Source of the DNA: Planctomycetota bacterium
GTDB lineage: Bacteria; Planctomycetota; Phycisphaerae; Phycisphaerales; Zrk34
Assembly (NCBI GenBank): GCA_016125255.1
Contig: WGMD01000022.1
Span: forward strand, 123,372-187,371
Direction: 5' to 3'
DNA: 64,000 nucleotides
A model generated the notes under the pieces. The model saw only the letters and a list, made by a program, of their open reading frames with translations. It searched no databases and was not told where the DNA came from. A program made the translations under genes and the position numbers. Of this stretch, positions 25,937-39,400 are shown piece after piece; within the stretch, counting starts at the first letter, position 1, and every line of letters begins with the position of its first letter.

Positions 25937-27448
25937 CTATGCGATCAATTCGTCGATCACTTGGCCATGCACATCGGTGAGGCGGCGGTCGATGCCGTTG
26001 TGGCGGAAGGTGAGTTTTTCGTGGTCGATGCCGAGGAGTCGGAGGATGGTGGCGTGGATGTCGTAGCAATAAGTGGGGTTGTCGGGGTCGACGGGTTTGT
26101 AGCCCCATTCGTCGGATTCGCCGACGGTGACGCCGCCTTGGATGCCGCCGCCGGCGAGCCAGTTGGTGAAGACGAAGGGGTTGTGATCGCGGCCTTGGCT
26201 GCCCTGTGAGCAGGGCATGCGGCCGAATTCGGTGGTCCAGAGAATGAGGGTGTCTTCGAGCATGCCGCGCTGCTTCAGATCCTTGATGAGCGCGGCGGCG
26301 CCGGTGGCCATGCCCAACCCGAGCGGCCAGTGATCGCGTTTGATGTCTTCGTGGCTGTCCCAGTTGCGGCGGGGGAATCCGTTGTCGGCCCCGCTCCATA
26401 TCTGCACGAAGCGCGTGCCGCGCTCCAGCAGGCGACGGGCGACAAGGCAATGGCGACCGAAAATACGCGTCTCTTCGCCGGGGTTCATCGGGCCGTCCCA
26501 TTCAACGTTCGGACGATCGAGGCCGTACATGTCCTTGATGTACTGCGGTTCGTCGGACAGATCGAGCACTTGCGGCGCGGTGAGCTGCATGCGGGCCGCC
26601 ATCTCGTAGCTGCGGATGCGGGCATCGAGGCGGCTGTCGCCGGCGCGGGTCGCTTCGTGCATGCGGTTGATCGATTCGAGCGCCTCTCGCGTCGCGCGTT
26701 CCGAGTCATTGTTGATGAATCCGGCGCTTTGAGGCGGGAACAGGTCGGCGATGGGCGTGGCGAAAGTCGGGCGAATCATGGTGCCCTGATGCTCGGCGGG
26801 CAGGAAGCCGGCGCCCCAGTTTTTGGGCCCATTGGGCGCGAAGCCGCGCGGGTCGGGAAGCACGACGAACGTCGGCAGATTGTCATTGAGCGAGCCGAGC
26901 CCGTAGCTGACCCATGCGCCGGCACTGGGGAATCCGGGGAGGATGAAGCCGGTCGCCTGCATGAACGTGGCGGGCCCGTGGACGTTGGACTTGCTGACCA
27001 TGTTGTGAACGAACGCCAGGTCGTCCACGCACTCGCCGAGCGGCGCGACGGCGTCGCCGAGCATCTTGCCGCAACGGCCGTACCGGCGGAACTTCCACGG
27101 CGGCGCTTTCGTCGCGCCCGGCGATGACTGGAACAACTCGACCTTCTCGCCCGGGTCCCACTTCTTGCCGTCATCGGCGTAGAGCTTGGGCTTGTGATCG
27201 AAAAGATCAACGGCGCTGGCGGCGCCGGACATGTAGAGCTGGACGACGCGCTTGGCCTTGGGAATGTAATTCAGTCCGCCGTGCGCCTGCATGACGCCCG
27301 CGCCGAGGCGGTGCTCGGCGGCGAGCAGGCGATCGCGCCCGAGCATCGCCGCCAATGCGATGCCGCCCAGACCCCCGCCGTAGTTGAAAAGGAACTGCCG
27401 TCGGGAAGTGTGATGCATCGGAATATGCGTGCGTGCGTGAGGATTCAT
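25937..27448 (-). CDS. DUF1501 protein with Tat signal (cassette 1 output)
   Basis: The 503-residue protein begins with a twin-arginine signal (SRRQFLF, Arg16-Arg17) and contains DUF1501 landmarks: HGGLNYIPKAKRVVQLYMSG, DWLF-like GKKWDPGEKVELF, YGLDRPNVEW and a C-terminal TEFGRMPCSQG..GRDHNPF segment. DUF1501 has an alkaline-phosphatase/sulfatase-like fold, and its biological role is undefined. In planctomycetes it is nearly always paired with PSD1/DUF1553 proteins, as here. An upstream ATG at 27463 would overlap the PSD1 stop. It is the last gene of cassette 1. Confidence 0.88.
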   Translation of the reverse strand: MNPHARTHIPMHHTSRRQFLFNYGGGLGGIALAAMLGRDRLLAAEHRLGAGVMQAHGGLNYIPKAKRVVQLYMSGAASAVDLFDHKPKLYADDGKKWDPGEKVELFQSSPGATKAPPWKFRRYGRCGKMLGDAVAPLGECVDDLAFVHNMVSKSNVHGPATFMQATGFILPGFPSAGAWVSYGLGSLNDNLPTFVVLPDPRGFAPNGPKNWGAGFLPAEHQGTMIRPTFATPIADLFPPQSAGFINNDSERATREALESINRMHEATRAGDSRLDARIRSYEMAARMQLTAPQVLDLSDEPQYIKDMYGLDRPNVEWDGPMNPGEETRIFGRHCLVARRLLERGTRFVQIWSGADNGFPRRNWDSHEDIKRDHWPLGLGMATGAAALIKDLKQRGMLEDTLILWTTEFGRMPCSQGSQGRDHNPFVFTNWLAGGGIQGGVTVGESDEWGYKPVDPDNPTYCYDIHATILRLLGIDHEKLTFRHNGIDRRLTDVHGQVIDELIA

Positions 27449-27452
27449 GTGA

Positions 27453-30461
<3,009 letters not shown>

Positions 30462-30471
30462 GGAACACCTG

Positions 30472-31266
30472 CTATCGTTCGATGCGGTAGTAAAAATGGA
30501 AATTGTACGAAAGATACGCGCCGATGCCGCCCAGGTTGTCGACGTCATCGAAATTGGCGGTCGGAAAGGCGTAGGCGCGAACGGCGTGTGAGGCGGTTCG
30601 ATACCATCCGACGGTGCCGTCTTCATGGAGAAAATTGCCGCCGACAGCCCAGCCATCCGCATCCACATGACTGGACATGGGGACAGCGGCGTTCCAGCCG
30701 GGTGTGCCTATCTCGTTGGCATAGCGTGCTTCGGTCCCAGGTTTGTAAAATGTTTGAATCATGTCGCTGGCGATCGGGCCTTTTCCGCCCAGTTCGCCGA
30801 AGCGCCTGCGGCTCGACCACGGGGCGGCGCCGGTGGCGTAGCTGACCTGCGCGCCGGGATATCGGTTGGGCATGACGAAGTATCCGACGAGCCCGCCAGC
30901 TTCCGCGGTGGCGGGCCAGGTTTGGGTGTACCAGTCGTGGTAGCCGCTGCTGGGGCAATAGAGCGTGGTGCGTTTGGCCAGGACGGTGCCGACCTGGAGA
31001 TGAGTCAGGTATTCGTCGAAGAATCGCCGCATCACGGCGCCGTTCCAACTCAGATGCCTGCCGTCGGCGTTGTACGGATACATGGCCTCGTTGTCGGCGG
31101 CGTAGGCGAGGAAGCCGGTGCTCCACTGATGCAGATTCGAGGCGCATGCGGCACGCCGCGCCAGTTCGCGGGCGTTTTTGAGCGATGGCAACAACATCGC
31201 GATCAGTGTCGTGATGATCGCCACGACCACCAGCAATTCGATCAGAGTGAAGCCGCGACGATGCAT
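30472..31266 (-). CDS. Pseudopilin-like protein, cassette 1
   Basis: The 264-residue protein starts [21 protein letters not shown], a type IV pilin/T2SS prepilin leader with the peptidase cut expected between Gly5 and Phe6, followed by a hydrophobic helix. The C-terminal globular part includes HEDGTVGWY, resembling the H-x-DG motif of planctomycete DUF1559-type proteins. It may be displayed on the cell envelope or assembled into a pseudopilus. AAGGA lies eight bases before the ATG at 31266. The gene is 76 bp after the PEP-CTERM gene and 10 bp before PSD1. Confidence 0.85.
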   Translation of the reverse strand: MHRRGFTLIELLVVVAIITTLIAMLLPSLKNARELARRAACASNLHQWSTGFLAYAADNEAMYPYNADGRHLSWNGAVMRRFFDEYLTHLQVGTVLAKRTTLYCPSSGYHDWYTQTWPATAEAGGLVGYFVMPNRYPGAQVSYATGAAPWSSRRRFGELGGKGPIASDMIQTFYKPGTEARYANEIGTPGWNAAVPMSSHVDADGWAVGGNFLHEDGTVGWYRTASHAVRAYAFPTANFDDVDNLGGIGAYLSYNFHFYYRIER

Positions 31267-31342
31267 ACCAGTTCCTTCACGGTGTCCGACGAATGGCGCC
31301 CGAGCGACTTTCATCGCACGGACACGATGACCAGGTCGTCAC

Positions 31343-32326
31343 TCACACCCGCCGACGACGCATCATCAGCGCCGCCAGCAATCCGATTCCCGACGACATC
31401 GCCAGGGGCGTCGGGACCGCGACCGGTGCGCCGACCTGGAAGTTGTCGGTCCAAAGTCGGTTCGAGCCGGATTGAGCGGTTCCGACGCCGACGAAGGCGC
31501 CGGAAATACTGGATGTCGAAAATGCCGACACCGCGGCATAGCTCCATGATCCGCGCAACGTCTCGTTAACCCAGAAGGTCAGTTCCTTATTGTCCAGATC
31601 AAACTCCACCGCGAAGTTGTTCCACTTGCCTAAATCCGTCGTGGTCAATCCGGTGGTCAGCCCGGTGTTGTATTCCACACCACGGTAGTAGACGCTGAGC
31701 GTGGGAAAGGTCGGATGATTGTCGCGGCGGAAAAAGACCATCAAGCCCTGCGTGTTGGCGGAGTTGAAGGACGTGGGGTTGTAAAACGCGGCACTGTTGA
31801 CGCTGATGTTCACGCGGTCTGTTGATAAGATCGTATCGAACTGCACGACGAAGTCTCGCCGCAGGCCGTATGCAAGGGAGAAGTTGCCCTCACCGGTGAA
31901 TCCCCCCTGGGTGATGCCGGTGCTGGAACCCGCGCCGCTGGAGCCGGGATAGGTGGGCGTACCGTTGCTGATGCCCGAATCTTTAGACAGCGAACCGAAG
32001 TCGGCGAAGCTGCCGCTGGTGTAGTGCCAATACGTCGTCGGGTTGCCGTACGTATTTTCCATCTGCCGAATGGCGGTGGAACTGGTGGCGGTGCCATTGG
32101 CGTAGCTTTGCCGGCCGGCCAGCGGCGCGCCGGCGCCCCAAGTGAACGTATCGATGTAGTCGTAGACGCCGATGAGCGCGGAGCTGCCGGCGGTGACGCC
32201 CTTGCCGCCGGGACCTGAAAGAACCGCGGCGTCGGCGGAATGGCTCGCTCCCCATCCGATCGCCGCCGTTGCGAGGATGATTCCGATCAGGGTGGACCGC
32301 TTGGTCTGTTCACGTTCGAGACGCAT
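31343..32326 (-). CDS. PEP-CTERM protein with lectin-like domain, cassette 1
   Basis: The 327-residue exported protein has a signal peptide (LIGIILATAAIGWGASHSADA), a jelly-roll/lectin-like central region (NFAVEFDLDNKELTFWVNETLRGSW) and a C-terminal sorting tail: VPTP, hydrophobic helix SSGIGLLAALMM, then RRRRV. The tail is a PEP-CTERM-type exosortase signal with Thr in place of Glu. The start at 32326 has AAGGAG eight bases upstream. An ATG at 32464 would overlap FecR but adds a leader without signal-peptide character. It follows FecR in cassette 1. Confidence 0.82.
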   Translation of the reverse strand: MRLEREQTKRSTLIGIILATAAIGWGASHSADAAVLSGPGGKGVTAGSSALIGVYDYIDTFTWGAGAPLAGRQSYANGTATSSTAIRQMENTYGNPTTYWHYTSGSFADFGSLSKDSGISNGTPTYPGSSGAGSSTGITQGGFTGEGNFSLAYGLRRDFVVQFDTILSTDRVNISVNSAAFYNPTSFNSANTQGLMVFFRRDNHPTFPTLSVYYRGVEYNTGLTTGLTTTDLGKWNNFAVEFDLDNKELTFWVNETLRGSWSYAAVSAFSTSSISGAFVGVGTAQSGSNRLWTDNFQVGAPVAVPTPLAMSSGIGLLAALMMRRRRV

Positions 32327-32460
32327 GTTGTTCGCTCCTTTTTCTTGTGAAACCAATCTCTTCATGAGTTTGTTCGCCAAGGCGCTGGGCCGGCGGCTTG
32401 CAATCGGCTTTAGGACCGTCGTTTCGGTTGGTGCGTGTCCCATGCTGCAATCCATGACGC

Positions 32461-34065
32461 TCATTCCTGTGGCTCTGCAAGTCGGCGCGCATCGCGCTGG
32501 ACCTGGTCGGCTTCGATCGCGCGATCGAAGAATCGCAGTTCATCGATGATGCCCATGAACGGCTCGACGAGGGCGGGCGATCGGCCATAGGCGCCGATGT
32601 TCATGGTCAGTGCTTCCGTCGGAATCTGCGGCGCGACGCCGGGCTTGAGTTGTCCGTCGGCGACACGGCGGCCGTCGATGTAGGCCGCGACGCGGCCGCT
32701 GTCGGTGTCGTAGGTGACGGCCAGATGGTGGGCCTTGCCATCGACGAGGTCCATCATGTGTGGTCGGCCGTTCTTGCCGTCAAGCGCGATGTCGAGTTCG
32801 GTGTACTGCTCGGCGACGAAGCCGAAGGTCAGGCCGGGCGTACCCGCATCGCCCACGAGCAGGCCGTAGTCGCCCCGAATGAAGCGCGGCCCCTGAAACG
32901 CCAGCAGCAGGCGCTGCACAGACCGCTCGCGATGCTGGGCGTCGATGGCGCCGGGATAGGGCTCATATCGCAGCACCGTGCGATTGCCCACCTGAGGCCA
33001 CGCTGCCGCCGGTTCGAGCTTCACATCCACTTCCATGCTGAATCCGCGCTCGAAGTTGAATCCCGCCAGCGGACGCTGCAGCGTCACCGCGCCGAGCTTG
33101 GTGCCGAACCGGGCGGCTCCGTCGCCTTCGAGCCCCGCCGTGCGCTCGACGCCGCCGATCCACTGAGTCGCCCCATCGGAATCGGGCGAGTCCAAGTGAT
33201 ACGCCGCCACGGGCTGGGCGTCATAGATCGGCGACGCACGCATGAGGCGGTCGTGCGCGGCGTCGTCGAATGTCAGCGGGCCTTGGCCCAAAAGCGCGGC
33301 GTGCTGTCCGTCCGTCATGGTCGTCTGTTGTGCAATCGATCCGTCTGAATTCCACCGCGTCAGTTCCACCCGACCCGACATCACCGAGACGGCGATGCCC
33401 GGCTTGACCGAGACGACCTCGAACTCCGTGCCCAGATCGCGCACGCGCAGCCCGGGCGCATCGACGATAAAACCGCCGCTGACGCCGGCGCGGATGTGAA
33501 CCCGGCCCCGCCTCAGCGACAAGCGATCATCGCCTTCGATTTGCAACGCCGCCGGCCCGATGACCTGAACGGTCGCGCCGCTGGTCATCGTCAGGTCGAG
33601 GCGACCGGCGTCGATGGCGATCGTGCCCGCGTCCAGGTCGTGACCGGCCTGAAGCGGCTGGCTCGACCAGGTCACGCTGTCGGCATTGACCAGCGTGCCG
33701 TACATCCGTGCGACCGGAGGTGGCGACGATGGCCCCGCAGAAAAATACCGGTTGATCCCCACCGCCGCCCCCAACACCAGCGCGGCCGCAAGCACCGAAA
33801 CCCATCGCCGCAGATTAGGCCGTTCCCCGGGCGCTGCTTTATCGCTCGCGTCGGCGGCGACGCGCGATTGATCGATGCGCGACGCGACCGTGTCCCATTG
33901 AAGCTCCGCATGCAGCAGCATGTGCTCGGCGTACAGGCGGCGCGCCGGCTGACTTCCGCGGAGCCGCTCGCTCAGATCCGAGGCCTGTTCGGACGTCAAT
34001 TCGCCAAACCGCGCGGCGGCGAGAAGGTCGGTCGGGAGGAGGTTTTCATCGGTAAGGTCGGGCAT
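32461..34065 (-). CDS. FecR-LamG transmembrane regulator, cassette 1
   Basis: The 534-residue protein has a helical N-terminal anti-sigma-like region (about residues 10-60, ARFGELTSEQASDLSERLRG), one membrane helix (about 89-108), a FecR periplasmic domain (about 150-250, APGLRVRDLGTEFEVVSVKPG), and a C-terminal LamG/concanavalin-like lectin domain (about 330-525, DGRRVADGQLKPG). FecR proteins transmit a periplasmic signal to an ECF sigma factor, often from TonB receptors. Here the lectin domain could itself sense a glycan. The gene starts eight bases after the sigma stop. Confidence 0.87.
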   Translation of the reverse strand: MPDLTDENLLPTDLLAAARFGELTSEQASDLSERLRGSQPARRLYAEHMLLHAELQWDTVASRIDQSRVAADASDKAAPGERPNLRRWVSVLAAALVLGAAVGINRYFSAGPSSPPPVARMYGTLVNADSVTWSSQPLQAGHDLDAGTIAIDAGRLDLTMTSGATVQVIGPAALQIEGDDRLSLRRGRVHIRAGVSGGFIVDAPGLRVRDLGTEFEVVSVKPGIAVSVMSGRVELTRWNSDGSIAQQTTMTDGQHAALLGQGPLTFDDAAHDRLMRASPIYDAQPVAAYHLDSPDSDGATQWIGGVERTAGLEGDGAARFGTKLGAVTLQRPLAGFNFERGFSMEVDVKLEPAAAWPQVGNRTVLRYEPYPGAIDAQHRERSVQRLLLAFQGPRFIRGDYGLLVGDAGTPGLTFGFVAEQYTELDIALDGKNGRPHMMDLVDGKAHHLAVTYDTDSGRVAAYIDGRRVADGQLKPGVAPQIPTEALTMNIGAYGRSPALVEPFMGIIDELRFFDRAIEADQVQRDARRLAEPQE

Positions 34066-34072
34066 GTTTCAA

Positions 34073-34600
34073 TCAACTGGAGATTCGTCTGCGGATGCAG
34101 CCCAGCAGCAGGGCATGCGCCTGTTCAAGCATGCGGTACACCGTGCGCCGCGATCGACTGACGCGACGCGCCACCTCATTGACGTTCAATTCATGCTCAT
34201 AGTGCATTCGAAGCATCTGTCGCATCTCCCCCGGCAGTTCACGCAGGCAATGCTCCAGCGCCTCGCGGCGCTCGACGGCCTGCTCGCTCAATGCCGCCGC
34301 CTCGTCGGCCAATTGCTCAAGCACATCGGCGTCAAGCGAACCGGCGCGCCGGGAACGCTTGCGAAGTTCGTGAAAGCATTCGTATCTTGCCGTCGCAATC
34401 GCCCAACTGCCGAAATCCGTACCGGGCGTATATTGGTCGAATTTACGCCACAACACCGCAATCGTCTGCTGCACCAGATCCTCCGCATCCGTCGTCGACC
34501 GAACCAGCGTCCGGACAAACCCATACAGCCGCCGCTGATGAGTCGCGTAGAGCCGCATGAACAACTCCGGGTCCGGCGGCTGAGCATCGGGTATGTCCAT
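34073..34600 (-). CDS. ECF sigma factor (gvs1-like), cassette 1
   Basis: The 175-residue sigma-70 family protein directs RNA polymerase to cassette promoters. Region 2 is seen in DLVQQTIAVLWRKFDQYTPGTDFGSWAIATARYE, a sequence style typical of the Rhodopirellula/Verrucomicrobium ECF group. Region 4 is a helix-turn-helix (LNVNEVARRVSRSRRTVYRML). Start 34600 has AAGGA eight bases upstream; ATGs at 34615 and 34786 are possible but less likely. Its partner FecR follows after seven bases, implying a sigma/anti-sigma pair. I see no recognisable ECF consensus in its own upstream region. Confidence 0.87.
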   Translation of the reverse strand: MDIPDAQPPDPELFMRLYATHQRRLYGFVRTLVRSTTDAEDLVQQTIAVLWRKFDQYTPGTDFGSWAIATARYECFHELRKRSRRAGSLDADVLEQLADEAAALSEQAVERREALEHCLRELPGEMRQMLRMHYEHELNVNEVARRVSRSRRTVYRMLEQAHALLLGCIRRRISS

Positions 34601-35354
34601 CGAAACATCCTTCATTAATAGGGTAACGTCATAGCCGTCTGTATTGTGCCAAGTTTGGTCGCCCGCCTCCAAAATTCGGGTTCGGGCCGATGGACATAAA
34701 TCCGACTGTTGTATCGACTTCACGTCCGGTTCGACACCGCGGGCGTCGCACGGACGGGCCCGCACCGACGGACAAGGACAGTTCACGTGGCGGTCGAATA
34801 AGGCCGATTCGGCGGCCTTGCGCCATGCATCCTAGATCGGCGCGACTGGAGGACTAGGAATTACGGACCTCAAGCATACAGTGCGGCCGGTGCGGATACT
34901 CAACCTGCACCGTTTCAATAAACGTTGCTCAGTAGAAACCATTTGACACGTGAGCGTGATGGCGCTGCATTGTTGGCATGAGCAAGCAGAGACGCAAGGC
35001 AATGGGTCGAATCAATGTGTTGTTGACGGTGGCGTGGATGGGGGAGATTCTGAAAGCGGTGATGGCGGGCGAGGATGAGCGGAGGGGTCGCCATTACGGG
35101 GGAGGCGTGGCGGTGATGGCCTTGATGGGCTTGAAGACCAGCGCCGCGTCGGCGCGCTATGTGAGCCGCAGCGGGCGTGAGTGACGTAACTATGTGAAGG
35201 TGTCAGAGGCGATATTGTGCGGGGCGTTGTTGCCGGCGTCGATGGCGATCGACTCGGGGCCGTGCAACGACCATGTCGAAGCGAAGCTGTTGAAGCAGAA
35301 TGCGTCGAAGCAACTTTCGGGGGCGGGTGTGTGCATTCTTCTGCGGGGTTCCAA
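34601..35354. other. Inter-cassette gap with small inverted repeats
   Basis: No convincing gene lies in this 750-bp gap between the cassette 1 sigma factor and the cassette 2 metallophosphatase. It contains a 7-bp hairpin AAGGCCG...CGGCCTT at 34800-34819, an inverted TCCTAG/CTAGGA at 34830-34859, and TTGACA at 34944-34949. A weak plus-strand ORF (34978-35184) and an in-frame continuation after its TGA (35194 onward) may be a decayed gene. The cassette 1 promoter should lie at its left edge. Confidence 0.5.
34978..35184 (+). pseudogene. Possible small or decayed ORF
   Basis: This 68-codon ORF (MSKQRRKAMGRINVLLTVAWMGEI...) has TTGACA 28 bp upstream but no good ribosome site and no recognised domain. 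After its TGA the same frame continues with plausible coding (NYVKVSEAILCGALLPASM...) into the metallophosphatase region, so it may be a broken remnant or simply noise. Confidence 0.2.
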
Positions 35355-36401
35355 CTACTTGCGATCAGAGACCTGTCGCTCCTGCATCATTGTGTAGACC
35401 CACTCGTTGTACAAATCCTTGTGCTTTTCGACCGGGAACACCTTTTCGTGATACGGGCCGGGGTTGTCTCGCTCCCAGTAGACTTCCTGGTGATCAAATG
35501 TGCCGTCGGGTTTGAGATCGATGATCAAAAAGACCGGGCCGAAGTGTTGGTAGTCGCCTTCCCACCATCCGCCGCAGACCGCGCCGCCGCAGATGTAGGT
35601 CACGCGATCGAGCCGGCAGCAGTCGACCATGTGCTGGTGCCCGCTCAGTGCCAGGCGGACCTGCGGATGCTGGTAGAAGAATACGCGGTAATCGAACCCG
35701 CTCCCGCCGACGCTGCCGCCGACGTGCTGAGCGGTCATACCCGCAAGCGGTGCATGCGTGACGACGCAGACCGGTTCGTTGTCGCCCGACTTTTCGAGTT
35801 CCGCGATCCACCAATTGCTCTGCTCGGAGCCGGCGTCGATCTTGCCATCCCCGCCGAACACGTCGAGCATGATGAACTTCCATCCGCCCATCTTCCATGC
35901 ATAGTAACGATTCGGCATGTTGTAGGCGGCGATGGCTTTGGCCTTCGGTGTCGGGCCGTGCCAGATGTCGTGGTTGCCGATGATGCTGTGGTGCGGAACG
36001 GTGACTTTTCCCTTCACCACCGCTTTCCAACTCTCGAACTGCGCGTCGGCGTTTTCCTCGCTGTTGCCCTGGTCCACCGCAAAAACATTGTCACCTCCGA
36101 AAATGTAGACAGCGGGCTTATATGCGTTGGCTTTGTCAAACGCGCGGCGGATTCGGGCCTGATAATGCAGCACCTGATCGGAAATGCTGCCGCCGCGGTC
36201 ATTTTCGTGCGTGTGCGGTCCGGGCAGGTGTGAATCGGTGAAGAAGCAGACGCGCAAAGCATCCTTGGGCGGGTCAGAGATCGGTGGCACAGTCGCTTCG
36301 GCGGCGCGGCCATGCCCCACCATGCCGGCGACGGACAGACCTGCGACGCCGGCAATCGAGTACCCGAGAAAATCGCGACGCGGAAGAAGTGAATTGCTCA
36401 T
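35355..36401 (-). CDS. Tat-exported calcineurin-like metallophosphatase (cassette 2)
   Basis: The 348-residue protein has a twin-arginine signal (PRRDFLG, Arg8-Arg9) and the metallophosphoesterase motifs FTDSH, GGDN, GNHD, THAP and GHQH. These bind two metal ions and hydrolyse phosphate mono- or diesters in the periplasm. The start at 36401 has GAGG just upstream and places the Tat motif correctly. An ATG at 36443 forms an ATGA overlap with the GH2 stop and would add 14 residues. It is the terminal gene of cassette 2. Confidence 0.88.
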   Translation of the reverse strand: MSNSLLPRRDFLGYSIAGVAGLSVAGMVGHGRAAEATVPPISDPPKDALRVCFFTDSHLPGPHTHENDRGGSISDQVLHYQARIRRAFDKANAYKPAVYIFGGDNVFAVDQGNSEENADAQFESWKAVVKGKVTVPHHSIIGNHDIWHGPTPKAKAIAAYNMPNRYYAWKMGGWKFIMLDVFGGDGKIDAGSEQSNWWIAELEKSGDNEPVCVVTHAPLAGMTAQHVGGSVGGSGFDYRVFFYQHPQVRLALSGHQHMVDCCRLDRVTYICGGAVCGGWWEGDYQHFGPVFLIIDLKPDGTFDHQEVYWERDNPGPYHEKVFPVEKHKDLYNEWVYTMMQERQVSDRK

Positions 36402-36439
36402 CGAACCTCGCGGGGATGAAGGCTGGGTGTCCGGGATGC

Positions 36440-39400
36440 TCATTGGGAAATCAATCGCTGCGCCGGGCCGCCGGGGTGATCGAGTTTCTTGCCTTTGTCC
36501 GAAGCAGGAAACAGATCCAGATCCACAGAGGTATCATGCAGCAGATTTCCACCCTGGTCAAAGAGCGCAAGTCGCACAGTCAGTGATTGACGGTTATCCG
36601 CATCCGGCGCGGCGAATTCGAGATTGCCTTGAAAGGTCGGGTCGGAGGCCGTGATGTTCGCCGGGGCGTGACCCGTTTGGATAATCTCGCCATCGCGTTC
36701 GAGTTGGTAACGAAGCACGGCGTCGGGCGGGACTTCAGTCGTGTCATTGAGCACCCATGCACGAATTCGCACCATATCGCCGCCGAAATAATATAACTGC
36801 TCGGGCTGGAGATTGACCGCCAACGGCGTCAGCGCATCGCGATAGGCGAAGAACGCGGGCTTGGCCTGACGATCGCAGTCCATGATCGACTTGAGCCAGC
36901 CGGCCGGCCATGCGTCAATCAACAGATGCACGGCAAACGAATTCATCTTCGGCATCCGACGCAGCGATTCGGTCATCAGACGCGTGCCCCACATCTGATG
37001 CTCCCGGCTGCTGTGCACCCAATCCTCCATCGTGCGCGTCGTCAGCGACTGCCACTTCATGCCGGTGCCCGGAGTCTGACAGCGCGGGATGCGGCTCGGC
37101 GTCCATGTGCCGTCCGGCTTGGTTTCGAGCCACTCCTTCGGGTAATACTTGTTCATCAGCGCGATGCTGTCGAGTCCCTCGGCGCCGAACTCGCCGCATC
37201 CGCACATCCAGTCGGCGCGCGTGGCGTGCCATCCGCCGAAATAGATGCCGCGGATACCGTTGCCGTACCAGTAGCTGTAATCGTGGATATCGCTGAAGCG
37301 CGGGCTGAGACTCACGTAATCCCCGTCCACCCATTTCGTGACCTGATCAGGATTGAGCTGAACGGCCATGGCGTCAAAGTCACGGAACAGTTGCGTATGA
37401 CCCGCGCGATCGAGCATCACCGGCTTGTTGAAATCGGGTTCATTCAAATAGGAGATGACGGCGTTGCACGGATGACCGCGCACCAAACGCATCATTTCCG
37501 CAAACTGTTCGTGCGCAGTGTCCACGCAGTCGTAACGATATCCGTTGAACGCCGGCATGTCGGATTGAGCGAGCAGGCCAAGCTTGTCGAAATAGTCGTA
37601 CACCTCCTCCTGACACGGCTGCTGCGTCATGCGCCAAAAGGTCATGTTCGCGATTTTGGCCAGCAGGATGTCGTCGCGAAGCTGATTCATGTCGTTGCGC
37701 ATGACGTCGCGCATGAGATTGCCCATCATGTTCGCGCCGCGCAGCTTGATCTCCTTACCGTTGAGATAGAACCGACCCTTCGGCGTGCTGTCGGCGGATT
37801 GGACAAACGTCCGCATCCCGAACGATCGCTTCCCGGCATCGATCAGCTTGCCTTCGCGCTTGAGCTGAACTTGCAATTGATAGAGCCACGGCTCGTCGAG
37901 CGACCACCAACGCATTTGCTCCGCCGGCACCGACACGACGAATTTCCATCGCGTCACATTCGGCTCATCCGCCGAGGGCGTCGCATCGGCCGGTTTGTCC
38001 TGCGCGATGGTTGCATTGAAATTCTGGCCGTAGAGCGAATACGACAGAACAAGGCCCTTCGTATCGCCGCTGGTTTCCACCCAAACTTCCGCCTGATTCT
38101 CCTGCGGCATGGGCCGCACAAATATGTCACGGATAGACGGCGCGGAACGTGATTCGATCCAACACTTCTGCCAGATGCCGAACCCGGGCGGACACATGTG
38201 CCAGCCCATCTGGGGATTGTCCCAGCCGGGACCGCCGCACGCGGCAAGCTTCTTGCCGAAGGGTCGCCCAGCGCCGGTGTTGAAAAAATCGCCCATCATC
38301 ACCGCGTCGTTATATACCTTGACCAGCAGTTCGTTCGCACCGGCATGGACGAACGGTTTGATGTCATATTCAAATGCGCCGAATAGGCCTTCGTGTCGAC
38401 CGACGGGCTGACCATTGACGTAAACCTCCGCGATGTAGTCCACCGCCTGAAAGTGCAGAAACAGCGCGTCCTGCGCGAGCATGTCGGAATCGAGTTCGAA
38501 GGCGGTTTTGTAATGGGCCTCCGCTTTGTCGATCGGGCCGGTGTAGTGCGGAATGGTGACTTGTTCCCATGCACGATCCACCGGTTTGTCGCCCGCTGAC
38601 ACCAGATGGTAATCGAATTTCTCCAGCATCATCCGCCGCCGCGTCGCTGGCAACGCCGGCGCGAGCTCGGTCATGAACGGCGTATACCGCTCTCGCATAC
38701 GTTGCAACTCCGCATCCAGTTCCGCCTGCGTATCGATCTTGTCGGCGCCCTTGAAACCGGCGTCCAGCTGCGCATCCCAAGGCAAGGCGATGTCCGGCAG
38801 TTTGGGTGACGAATTACCCTCCATGCCCGGCACCGCCTCGAGTTTCTGTTTCGCCATTTCCGCGAAGAAATCCGCTGAAAATCCCTCAATATCGGTCGGG
38901 CTGACAGTGGTCACGACCAGATCGCTGAACGCGGCCCCGCCCGCGCCGCCGAAGAACAGATGCGCGTTGTCAGATGTAAAATTCGCCGATACCGATTGCG
39001 CGACGAGCAGGTCGTCGCGTTTGAATTCGCCGCCCTGCCAGTTCCGGTTCACTTCCACGAACATCGAATGGGTGTGGGCGTCCCAAGTCAATCTCAGCCG
39101 GTGCGTTCCGGAACCAGGACCGGGTTGAAGCGTCCACTTGGTCGCACCGTTGACGCGCAAATCGAGCGGGCCTTCGGCAAATCCCGACGGGCCGCACAAC
39201 ACATAAGCCGCCGGGACTGCATTCGGATTCCGATACGGGTCGCCGCCGGTTTGGCCTTCGCCCATGCCGAAATAGCCGCACCCGTTTGCATCGCCGTCCA
39301 CTGTCACGGTGATCTCGGCGCGAAAGGATTGCTTGGCCCAATCCGTCTTCACGGACCGCACGAAACTGCGCGGCCCGTTCGTGAATACCATGCGTCCGTC

